Below are positions 1 through 5,694 of a stretch of 10,663 nt of DNA, in pieces. The translations under genes were made by a program, and so were the position numbers. How positions within the stretch are numbered: position 1 is the first letter of the stretch; every line of letters starts with the position of its first letter. The notes under the pieces are model-generated. The model searched no databases. It was not told where the DNA came from and saw only the letters and a program-made list of their open reading frames with translations. Source of the DNA: Candidatus Aminicenantes bacterium UBA876 (GTDB taxonomy: Bacteria > Acidobacteriota > Aminicenantia > UBA2199); assembly GCA_002294665.1 (NCBI GenBank), contig DBFQ01000104.1, forward strand, positions 28,687 to 39,349, read 5' to 3'.

Positions 1-423
1 CAGAGCTATTTGCCGATCAAGTTTTCTTCCCAGGGCTGGGGGCTCACCTGGGACGGCGATTCACTCATCGCATCCGACGGCGGCAGCACGCTGTATTTTC
101 TGGATCCCGAGGACCTGTCCCTGCGTCGCACCCTGCCCGTGACTGCGGCGGGTAAACCCGTGAGTTACCTGAACGAATTGGAAATGGTTCAAGGCCGCAT
201 CCTGGCCAACATCTGGCAGGACACGCGCATAGCCGAGATATCGCCCCTTTCCGGAAAAGTGACCGCCTGGATCGACTGCACCCCGCTGGTTCCGAAAAAC
301 CTGCGCCATCACACCGAACTTGTTTTGAACGGCATCGCCTGTGGACCCGAACCGGATCAATTGTTCGTCACGGGAAAGCAGTGGCCCGTGCTCTATCTCA
401 TTGAGCTCAAACCCCTCCCCTGA
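1..423 (+). CDS. Glutaminyl-peptide cyclotransferase, plant/bacterial beta-propeller type (3' part only)
   Basis: The reading frame is open from the first base, so the gene starts to the left of the window; 140 residues and the TGA stop are visible. Known family role: turning an N-terminal glutamine of a peptide or protein into pyroglutamate with release of ammonia, usually in secreted or periplasmic proteins. The visible part carries the C-terminal hallmarks of this family (Pfam Glu_cyclase_2 type): EGWGLT-like 'QGWGLTWDG', 'SDGGSTLYFLDPE', 'LNELEMV' followed by 'ILANIWQ', and the closing 'LNGIA' and 'LFVTGKQWPVLYLIEL' blocks. The C-terminus looks complete, so the mobile element next to it did not cut the gene. 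It runs towards the transposase gene, with only 27 bp between the two stop codons. Signal peptide and N-terminal blades lie outside the window. Family assignment is firm; the natural substrate cannot be told. Confidence 0.88.
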   Translation, partial: QSYLPIKFSSQGWGLTWDGDSLIASDGGSTLYFLDPEDLSLRRTLPVTAAGKPVSYLNELEMVQGRILANIWQDTRIAEISPLSGKVTAWIDCTPLVPKNLRHHTELVLNGIACGPEPDQLFVTGKQWPVLYLIELKPLP

Positions 424-427
424 CCTC

Positions 428-454
428 CCTGGGGACGGATTACAAAAGTATCAA
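428..454 (+). repeat. Left inverted repeat (REP-like) with imperfect hairpin
   Basis: These 27 bp, beginning CCTGGGGACGG, are exactly complementary to 1365-1391. Bases 438-452 (GATTACAAAAGTATC) can fold into a five-pair stem with one bulged T (440 or 441) and an AAAA loop. A G-rich foot (GGGGACG, 431-437) lies on the 5' side. A bulged hairpin with a conserved 5' foot is the kind of structure that IS200/IS605 TnpA and RAYT proteins are known to bind. The repeat contains the transposase stop codon (TGA, read from 453-451), so the coding region runs into it. Confidence 0.8.
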
Positions 455-1341
455 TTCTTTCGAGCATTGGCATAGATTTGAGACAATGACTTGTACTGGA
501 TATCCGCAAACAGGTCGATTTCGGAAATCTCTTTCAAAGTCAGCCCGGCCTTGTCGCGCAGCGCCACCAGTAATTCTCCTCGCAAACGCTTTCCCGCATA
601 TGTCCGTGTATCCATGTCATTGATTCGAACCCCCCTGGACTGTTCGAAGTTTCGCATCACCTGCTCGACAGGCAGAAAATAAAAATCGTCCTTGCGCCTG
701 TGTTGAACCGGGTCCGGAGCGGAACGACGGTCAAAACGGGCAACAGCGGCTTTTTGAAAATCCGGGTCCCCAAGAACCGGTCCAAAAGCTGTGGCCCGGG
801 CATCCAGGCGTGAATCGGTATACCGGGCGGCCGCTTGAAACAATCCCTTACGATCACCGAACCGGTCCAGTACATATCCGCTGTCCAGCCAGCCTTCAGC
901 CTGCTGGGTTCCATACAGGGGGGCAGACGAAAACGGGTAGCGCTCACAACGCTCGACCAAACCGGCGCGAACCGGATTGGCGAGCACATACAGGATCGCC
1001 GTTTCCAGGTAATCCTCTTCCTGAATCAGGGTTGAGTGGAAGCGCCCCTGGAAAACATATCCATTACCGCCAAATGTCCACTGCAACCACGCGCCGTATT
1101 GAGAATTCAAACTGCGAAAAAAATCCGACATCCTGCCGGAAGAGTTCTGCAAAACAAGATGATAGTGGTTGTCCATCAGGCAGAAAGCCAGCAGGCGTAC
1201 CTGATAACGACAGACTTTGTCTTGCATCAGCCTGATGAATTGCCGCTTCATCCGGACCTGCCGAAGGATCTTTGTATTATTGATTCCGCGGGCTGTACAA
1301 TGGTGGAAAGCGCCTGGGTAAGTCAGTCGTGGCGTTCGCAT
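451..1341 (-). CDS. REP-associated tyrosine transposase (RAYT, Y1 HUH family)
   Basis: A 296-residue protein of the Y1 transposase (IS200/TnpA_REP) superfamily, single-strand DNA endonucleases that cut at hairpin-flanked sites through a phosphotyrosine. The N-terminal 135 residues form the catalytic domain: 'PGAFHHCTARG' at 9-19, the HUH motif H59-Y60-H61 in 'LMDNHYHLVLQ', the 'FQGRFHS' block near 97-103, and 'ILYVLANPVRAGLV' at 116-129, where Y118 is the likely nucleophile. Residues after about 215 form an extra C-terminal region; 'LRGELLVALRDKAGLTLKEISE' and the following residues resemble a DnaA-like helix-turn-helix found on longer RAYT proteins, against roughly 150-165 residues for plain IS200 TnpA. 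The frame is intact and the catalytic residues are present, so the gene may be active. The ATG at 1341 is preceded by only a weak AGGG ribosome site. The ORF lies inside the inverted-repeat pair and its stop codon is part of the left repeat. Confidence 0.9.
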   Translation of the reverse strand: MRTPRLTYPGAFHHCTARGINNTKILRQVRMKRQFIRLMQDKVCRYQVRLLAFCLMDNHYHLVLQNSSGRMSDFFRSLNSQYGAWLQWTFGGNGYVFQGRFHSTLIQEEDYLETAILYVLANPVRAGLVERCERYPFSSAPLYGTQQAEGWLDSGYVLDRFGDRKGLFQAAARYTDSRLDARATAFGPVLGDPDFQKAAVARFDRRSAPDPVQHRRKDDFYFLPVEQVMRNFEQSRGVRINDMDTRTYAGKRLRGELLVALRDKAGLTLKEISEIDLFADIQYKSLSQIYANARKN

Positions 1342-1364
1342 GATCCCTGAGCAGGTACAAAGTT

Positions 1365-1391
1365 TTGATACTTTTGTAATCCGTCCCCAGG
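1365..1391 (-). repeat. Right inverted repeat (REP-like) with imperfect hairpin
   Basis: Perfect 27-bp reverse complement of the repeat at 428-454. Its imperfect hairpin is at 1367-1381 (same GATTACAAAAGTATC fold on the - strand). It lies 23 bp upstream of the transposase start codon, so it is within the likely promoter or leader of that gene. Past one two-base mismatch the similarity continues inward for four bases (CTTT on the left, AAAG on the right). Binding of the transposase here could also affect its own expression; that is inference. Confidence 0.8.
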
Positions 1392-1487
1392 AGTGTCAGC
1401 ATTTTTAATGCCGGATAACGGGACTCAGCCACACCGCATTGAAGCAACAATCATGACCTCATCCCGGACCGGCGCGTACCGCGTCAC
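1392..1487. other. Short intergenic spacer between the element and the thioredoxin lipoprotein gene
   Basis: The 96 bp hold no credible gene. A small perfect hairpin, GCATT-TTT-AATGC at 1399-1411, lies directly beside the element. It has no following T-run on either strand and is too weak to call as a terminator. A CGCGTACCGCG repeat near 1473-1483 could form another short stem just downstream of the lipoprotein stop codon. No recognised regulatory motif is visible. Confidence 0.4.
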
Positions 1488-2669
1488 TTATTCTCCCATC
1501 ACCCGGGCTTCTACGCGCGCAAAGAATCCATGCGCCCGTTCCATGCACAACTCGGCGACCGTGCCGTCCGGCGCGATCAACACGTAATGTGGAATGGCCG
1601 AGGCATTGAAGCGGTTATGCGTTTCCTCATTCTCCGCTACCAGAAAGGGCAGATCGATCGCCCTGGCTTTCAGGTAGTTTTGCAACAGCTTCAATTCCTC
1701 CTCCCTCGAGAGGTTCCGGCGTACCGGCGTTTCTTCATCGGCATAAAATCCATAGAAACGAGTAACCATGATGGTTGTCATCCGCTGTTTCAACTTTTCC
1801 GCCAATTGACGGAATTGGGGCAGGCTGTTCCGGCAATCCGGGCACCAGGGAGCGAAGAAATCGAGCAACACCCAGCGCCCCTTCAATTCCTGCAGTTGAA
1901 CGGCCATTTCGCTGTTCAACCAGGTGCCGGGTTGATCCAGTTCCGGAGCGGGCCGGCCCAGAAATTCCAGAAATCCCCGCTTGCGTTGAATCTGATTCAT
2001 GATCTGCGGACGATCAGCATACTGCTGTGCCATGCGATCCAGGAATATTCCCCGTTCACGGTGCCCCAACCCCCCATCGACGAAACGGATATGGATGGCC
2101 ATGTTCAATGCCGCGTCGGCGCTCTGCGGAACCGGAACGGAAAGCCCGCGGTCGATCAGTTCCAGAGCCAGTTCCAGGTCGACATCGCGCATGCGGATGC
2201 CGCTTTCGAGAAGCAGCTGCGCCTCACTTTCCAGATTTCCCTCCAGAACTTCAACCAATTGCGCGTAATGGCGCCGCATCGAATCGGCATCCTTCCGGAC
2301 GGCTGCGATCCGCATCAGGTTTTTATGAGAATCCCGGCGTACGGCCGCTTCGGTATGGGAGGCCAATGGCAACAGCAGGGCTTCAGCGGCATCCTCCCGG
2401 TTCAGCTCCAGCAAAGCCCGAGCATACACCAGGCGTGTCGAGTCGTTCAATTGAGCCGCTTCAACCGATTCAAGCAGAGATGTCAGTTTTTCTTTATATC
2501 GGGCGGCCTGCGCCTCCCTTTCTGAACGGTTGCCGCCGGCCGGCAGCGGTTCGAACTCCGCCTGAATCTGTCCCCACTTGCGCATGAAGCGTGCGTCCCG
2601 ATCCGTCGAACAGGCCGCGAAAACGGCCAGAAGCAACAGCCAAACGGCCGGTTTCAGCTTTTTTTTCAT
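1488..2669 (-). CDS. Lipoprotein with C-terminal TlpA/ResA-like thioredoxin domain
   Basis: A 393-residue protein. It starts with a lipoprotein signal: 'MKKK', a leucine-rich core and the lipobox 'VFAAC', with Cys20 as the predicted lipidated residue, so it should be anchored in the envelope facing the periplasm. Residues about 25-235 are alanine/leucine/arginine-rich and probably all helical, perhaps degenerate TPR-like helices; I recognise no named domain there. Residues 238-392 are a thioredoxin fold: 'RPAPELDQPG' entry strand, 'WVLLDFFAPWCPDC' with the active Cys276-Pro-Asp-Cys279, and the cis-proline in 'SAIPHYVLIAPDG' (Pro360). TlpA/ResA-type proteins reduce disulfides or haem-binding cysteines outside the membrane; the exact target here is unknown. 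A longer frame exists from 2735, but the ATG at 2669 was chosen because it gives a clean signal peptide and has AGGAGG six bases upstream. It follows the M48 gene by 38 bp, so the two are probably one operon. Confidence 0.87.
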   Translation of the reverse strand: MKKKLKPAVWLLLLAVFAACSTDRDARFMRKWGQIQAEFEPLPAGGNRSEREAQAARYKEKLTSLLESVEAAQLNDSTRLVYARALLELNREDAAEALLLPLASHTEAAVRRDSHKNLMRIAAVRKDADSMRRHYAQLVEVLEGNLESEAQLLLESGIRMRDVDLELALELIDRGLSVPVPQSADAALNMAIHIRFVDGGLGHRERGIFLDRMAQQYADRPQIMNQIQRKRGFLEFLGRPAPELDQPGTWLNSEMAVQLQELKGRWVLLDFFAPWCPDCRNSLPQFRQLAEKLKQRMTTIMVTRFYGFYADEETPVRRNLSREEELKLLQNYLKARAIDLPFLVAENEETHNRFNASAIPHYVLIAPDGTVAELCMERAHGFFARVEARVMGE

Positions 2670-2690
2670 GTTGAACCTCCTGTTGAACCT
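2670..2690 (-). promoter_or_regulatory. Strong ribosome binding site within a 12-bp tandem duplication
   Basis: On the - strand AGGAGG (plus positions 2676-2681) sits six bases before the ATG at 2669 and settles the start of the thioredoxin lipoprotein. The stretch is a near-duplication: GTTGAACCT occurs at 2670-2678 and again at 2682-2690 (plus strand), a period of 12 bp. Only the copy nearer the gene makes the full AGGAGG. Confidence 0.75.
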
Positions 2691-2707
2691 TGCATGATCT
2701 TTGCTTA

Positions 2708-4555
2708 TCAGATCTTCTCGGCATCCCGTTGCCATACCGCGTGCCGCATGCGTTTCAATTGGTTTTCATAATAATCCAGGTTTTCATCCGCCAGGGCCAA
2801 TGCTTCCCGCGCAGCGGCCACCGCCTCTTCCAATCGCCCATTGGCCAGCAACGCTTCCGCCAGGGTGTCCAATATATAATGGCTGCGCCGCATGTTCGCG
2901 GCATCACGAGCCAGTTTCAGTGCCAGGCGCGGATCGCGCAGTTTTCGCTGCGGACTGGTCAATAGAACCCAGGCGTAGTTGTTCAATGTATCCGGCTGAG
3001 CATATTGAAATTCGAGCGAACGCTGAAAAGCGGCGATGGCTCCAGGCCAGTTTTCACCCTCCAGGCGGATATTGCCCAGCAGAGACCACAAGGCGGGATT
3101 GCCCGGATTTTTTGCCAGCCTTTGGTTCACAGCCTGCTCCAGGCGGGCCAGGGGCAAGTCAACGCCGGCGCCCCGGTCAAATCGGAGAACCATCGCGCCG
3201 AAAACCGCCAGGACGAATACGAATCCGACCAGTCCACGCCTGAGCGTACGGTCATGACGTGCAATCAAGCCGGGGTCATCGCTACAGCGGCGCAGCCATT
3301 GAATGCGTTGGCAAATGGAATAATGGTGCCAGTTGCCTTTTTCCTCGCCGCCTCCGGTATAATCCCGGAGTTTCTCAAAAGCCGAGATCAGGTGCGCGGC
3401 GGGAATCCCGGCGCTGAAACAGAAATGATCGGCCTGCCGTTCGAAATTGCGCATGAACCAGCCGAACACGAAGCGGAAATAGACCACAAATAAAAAAAGC
3501 GAAAAAAACGCGGCTCCCCATCCCAGAAAACCGGTGTTCACGCGGCCATCCGCCCGCACCAGCATCGACAATGCCGGGGCCGTTCCGGCCAGCCACCCCA
3601 CCACGCGGTCCACCAGCCCCAGGCTCACCACGACGAATCCGGCAAAGAACAACATGTAAAGCCACATGTGCCTCCGCTTCACGTGGGCCACCTCATGACC
3701 GACCACGGCCAGAAGTTCATCTTCGTTCAGCAATCGCGACAATGCGGGCGTGATCAGCAGGTAACGCAATCCGGGGACAAACCCCACCACACCTGCGGTT
3801 ACCAGGCCGCGATGCATCGCGTTCCAGGACAGGATGCGCCGAAACTTCACCCCGAGTTTTCTGGAGAACGCATCCAGGCGATTCTCCATCTCACGGCTTT
3901 CCAAAGGAGCGCAATCCCACAAGCGAATCATGAGCACGGGAATAAAAACCGCCAGCATCAGGACAAACAAAGTGAAAAAAGCCGCCTGTACCGCGGGGCT
4001 TTGCATGGATGCGGCCGGAAGCGGCAACAGCCCGTACAGATCCGCCGCGAGTGAAAGCAGCAACCAGGGAATCACAATCACCAGGTTGAAGCGCAACTGG
4101 GAAATCACGTGGGCTGCGGCCGTGGGCGCCTTGCTCATCAAACCGTCAAAAGCCCGCCATGACCAGTACCATACCGCCATGAGCAGGATCAGGAAGAGGC
4201 CGATTCCCAGGGCATGACTCAGAAACAGCGAGGACCCGACCAGGGGCAATTGCAGAATCAGGGCCTTCACGGCAAAACCGCTCACGGCCAAAAAGAACAC
4301 TCCCACCGCCAGAACGGATTGCACCAGTACGGCCTGGTGATGCATCCCCCTGACGGCGCTGACATCGCCGCCCCGGTCATGGAAACGCTTGCTCAGGCTT
4401 GAAAAACGCACGCGGTTCCATTCCCAGAATACCACCGCCAGAAACAGCGTGACCAGGAGGGCCCAGGCCCGCTCCACCGGCGGGGCAGCGTCCCCCGGTG
4501 CGGCGGCAAACACCGTGGCGGCAACGATAAAAAGAAAAAAATTGGTGTACATCAT
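2708..4555 (-). CDS. Membrane M48-family zinc metallopeptidase with C-terminal TPR region
   Basis: A 615-residue integral membrane protein. The zinc-peptidase motif is H287-E288-V-A-H291 within 'LLAVVGHEVAHVKRRH', and Glu372 in 'NFERQADHF' is the expected third zinc ligand (M48 ExxxD motif). Hydrophobic segments lie near residues 3-19, 31-45, 77-100, 105-130, 155-177, 188-212, 297-320, 342-367 and 441-457, the layout of Ste24/HtpX/Oma1-like enzymes. Family members cut damaged membrane proteins or process lipidated and membrane substrates. Residues about 466-595 are tetratricopeptide repeats ('NPALWSLLGNIRLEGENWPGAIAAFQRSL', 'YILDTLAEALLANGRLEEAVAAAREAL'), placed after the last membrane span, probably for partner or substrate binding. 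The start is the first of two adjacent ATGs; no good Shine-Dalgarno precedes it, but a strong candidate promoter lies 24 bp upstream. The lipoprotein thioredoxin gene follows directly. Substrate is unknown. Confidence 0.9.
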   Translation of the reverse strand: MMYTNFFLFIVAATVFAAAPGDAAPPVERAWALLVTLFLAVVFWEWNRVRFSSLSKRFHDRGGDVSAVRGMHHQAVLVQSVLAVGVFFLAVSGFAVKALILQLPLVGSSLFLSHALGIGLFLILLMAVWYWSWRAFDGLMSKAPTAAAHVISQLRFNLVIVIPWLLLSLAADLYGLLPLPAASMQSPAVQAAFFTLFVLMLAVFIPVLMIRLWDCAPLESREMENRLDAFSRKLGVKFRRILSWNAMHRGLVTAGVVGFVPGLRYLLITPALSRLLNEDELLAVVGHEVAHVKRRHMWLYMLFFAGFVVVSLGLVDRVVGWLAGTAPALSMLVRADGRVNTGFLGWGAAFFSLFLFVVYFRFVFGWFMRNFERQADHFCFSAGIPAAHLISAFEKLRDYTGGGEEKGNWHHYSICQRIQWLRRCSDDPGLIARHDRTLRRGLVGFVFVLAVFGAMVLRFDRGAGVDLPLARLEQAVNQRLAKNPGNPALWSLLGNIRLEGENWPGAIAAFQRSLEFQYAQPDTLNNYAWVLLTSPQRKLRDPRLALKLARDAANMRRSHYILDTLAEALLANGRLEEAVAAAREALALADENLDYYENQLKRMRHAVWQRDAEKI

Positions 4556-4561
4556 GGCGGG

Positions 4562-4573
4562 TCCGGATCCGGA
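4562..4573. promoter_or_regulatory. 12-bp perfect palindrome at the predicted M48 transcription start (possible operator)
   Basis: TCCGGATCCGGA is a perfect palindrome. It lies between the predicted -10 box of the - strand promoter (4579-4584) and the ATG at 4555, covering about +1 to +11 of the expected transcript. That is a position from which a dimeric repressor could act. A palindrome of this size in GC-rich DNA can also arise by chance, and it is not a recognised operator. Confidence 0.25.
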
Positions 4574-4578
4574 ATCCC

Positions 4579-4607
4579 ATTGTAGCAGAATCCCCGCCTG
4601 GTGTCAT
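4579..4607 (-). promoter_or_regulatory. Sigma70-type promoter for the M48 / thioredoxin lipoprotein operon
   Basis: On the - strand, -35 ATGACA (plus 4602-4607, 5 of 6 to TTGACA), a 17-bp spacer, and -10 TACAAT (plus 4579-4584, 5 of 6 to TATAAT). The start of transcription would fall near 4572, giving a leader of about 17 bases to the ATG at 4555. The short leader agrees with the lack of a clear ribosome site. Confidence 0.62.
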
Positions 4608-4622
4608 GCCGGGATTTCGGCC

Positions 4623-4651
4623 TTTACTCGCACGCGGCAATGCGCTAGAAT
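4623..4651 (+). promoter_or_regulatory. Sigma70-type promoter for the cystathionine beta-synthase-like gene
   Basis: -35 TTTACT (4623-4628, 4 of 6 to TTGACA), a 17-bp spacer and -10 TAGAAT (4646-4651, 5 of 6 to TATAAT). Transcription would start near 4658, giving a leader of about 34 bases before the ATG at 4692. Its -35 box is only 15 bp from the -35 box of the opposite promoter, so the two polymerase sites are back to back. Confidence 0.55.
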
Positions 4652-4680
4652 GGGGCTTCCGCCAATTCCCGGCCAACCTC

Positions 4681-4685
4681 AAGGA
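4681..4685 (+). promoter_or_regulatory. Ribosome binding site that fixes the start of the PLP enzyme
   Basis: AAGGA six bases before the ATG at 4692. The same frame is open from 4389, but the upstream codons cross the M48 gene and the divergent promoters and match nothing, so 4692 is preferred. Confidence 0.65.
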
Positions 4686-4691
4686 AAAATC

Positions 4692-5678
4692 ATGGCAAAC
4701 GAAAAAGCCTGCAACAGCATCGTGGAAACCGTTGGAAAGACCCCCATGATCCGGCTGAACCATGTAACCGCCGACCTGGGTCACGAAGTGTACGCCAAAC
4801 TGGAATTCCTCAACCCCATGGGCAGCGTCAAGGACCGGATCGCCCGCTGGATGATTGAAAAAGCCGAACGTGAAGGAAAACTCCGGCCGGGACAGCTGAT
4901 CATCGAGAACTCCTCGGGAAATACGGCATTGGGTCTGGCCATGATGGCGATCCAGAAAGGATACCGCCTGAAAGTTGTCGTACGTGACCGCATCAGCCCG
5001 GAGAAAATCAACCAGCTCAAGGTCCTCGGAGTTGAAGTCCACCTGGTGGATTCCACGCTCCCGCCCGAATCTCCCGACAGTTATAACAATATCACTCCGC
5101 GTCTGGCGGCGGCGACACCGGGTTGCTACTTCCCGGACCAGCACAACAACCGCGACAACAACGAAGCTCATTACCGCACGACGGGGCCGGAGATCTGGGA
5201 GCAGATGGAAGGACGCATCGACTTGTTCGTGGCCGGAATGGGCACCGGCGGCACAATCGGCGGCGTCGCCCGGTATCTGAAGGAGCAGGATCCAACCATC
5301 CGCGTGGTCGCCGTGGACCCGGAAGGATCGATCTTTTACGACTGGTTTCACCACCGGCGACTGGTTAACCCCGGCCCGTACCTGATCGAGGGGCTGGGCG
5401 ATGAATTCCTGATCGGCTGCGCGGATTTTTCCAACATCGACGACGTGATCCGCGTCACGGATCGGGACGCCTTCCACGCCACCCGCGAACTGGTCAAGCG
5501 TGAAGCCGTGATGGCCGGAGGCTCCAGCGGCGCCGTTCTGTGGGCGATCCGCCAGTTGGTATCCAGCCTTGATTCCGGACGACCGTCCCGCATTGTTACG
5601 ATCTTTCCGGACGGCAGTTCCCGCTACCTGAGTACGATATTCAACGATAACTGGATGAAGGAAAAGGGACTGATGTAA
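4692..5678 (+). CDS. Cystathionine beta-synthase-type PLP enzyme, catalytic core only
   Basis: A 328-residue fold-type II PLP enzyme of the cysteine synthase / cystathionine beta-synthase family. Lys47 in 'NPMGSVKDR' is the Schiff-base lysine, 'SSGNT' (74-78) the substrate carboxylate loop, 'GTGGT' (184-188) the PLP phosphate loop, and 'GGSSG' (276-280) holds the serine facing the pyridine nitrogen. Several blocks follow the cystathionine beta-synthase branch rather than CysK: 'AHYRTTGPEIWEQ', 'VDPEGSI', 'IEGLGDEF' and the closing 'YLSTIFNDNWMKEKGLM', which matches the end of the eukaryotic CBS core. The protein stops there, so the C-terminal Bateman regulatory pair and the N-terminal haem region of animal enzymes are absent. 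Expected reaction: beta-replacement on serine or O-acetylserine, with homocysteine (cystathionine) or sulfide (cysteine) as the thiol; sequence alone does not decide. It has its own promoter and converges on pgi, with 5 bp between their stop codons. Confidence 0.88.
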   Translation: MANEKACNSIVETVGKTPMIRLNHVTADLGHEVYAKLEFLNPMGSVKDRIARWMIEKAEREGKLRPGQLIIENSSGNTALGLAMMAIQKGYRLKVVVRDRISPEKINQLKVLGVEVHLVDSTLPPESPDSYNNITPRLAAATPGCYFPDQHNNRDNNEAHYRTTGPEIWEQMEGRIDLFVAGMGTGGTIGGVARYLKEQDPTIRVVAVDPEGSIFYDWFHHRRLVNPGPYLIEGLGDEFLIGCADFSNIDDVIRVTDRDAFHATRELVKREAVMAGGSSGAVLWAIRQLVSSLDSGRPSRIVTIFPDGSSRYLSTIFNDNWMKEKGLM

Positions 5679-5694
5679 CCCGCTCAGGCGCGGG
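5679..5694. terminator. Small GC hairpin between convergent genes (weak terminator candidate)
   Basis: CCCGC-TCAGGC-GCGGG forms a five-pair GC stem directly after the PLP enzyme stop codon, with the pgi stop codon in its loop. No T-run follows it on the + strand; on the - strand the nearest pyrimidine-rich run (CCCTTTTCCTTC) is about 10 bases further on. It could be a bidirectional pause or terminator for the two converging transcripts, but it is not a textbook intrinsic terminator. Confidence 0.25.

Larger units (their letters stand above)
428..1391 (-). mobile_element. IS200-like / RAYT element with 27-bp perfect terminal inverted repeats
   Basis: A single transposase gene is enclosed by two perfect 27-bp inverted copies at 428-454 and 1365-1391, giving a 964-bp unit. 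Outside the perfect part there is a further weak match, TGAC at 421-424 against its complement at 1395-1398, after three mismatches; this may be chance, since the left TGA is the cyclotransferase stop codon. I see no clear target-site duplication, as expected for HUH (Y1) transposition, which leaves none. Classical IS200/IS605 elements carry subterminal hairpins rather than long inverted repeats. A single RAYT gene framed by two inverted REP-like copies ('REPtron' arrangement) explains the layout better. Whether the unit moves as a whole or the transposase only mobilises the small repeats is unknown. Confidence 0.72.

Noticed and set aside
1399..1411. GCATT-TTT-AATGC hairpin as a terminator
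   Set aside because: Only five pairs, mostly AT, and no T-run follows on either strand.
1530..2525. 331-residue open frame on the + strand opposite the thioredoxin lipoprotein
   Set aside because: The - strand frame has a signal peptide, a strong ribosome site and a thioredoxin active site; the + strand frame has no such support.
2670..2735. Longer start (2735) for the thioredoxin lipoprotein
   Set aside because: It would add 22 polar residues before the lipoprotein signal, overlap the end of the M48 gene and ignore the AGGAGG placed six bases before the ATG at 2669.
4389..4691. Upstream extension of the PLP enzyme from 4389
   Set aside because: The extra residues are antisense to M48 coding sequence and span the promoters; the family N-terminus and an AAGGA site agree with the ATG at 4692.
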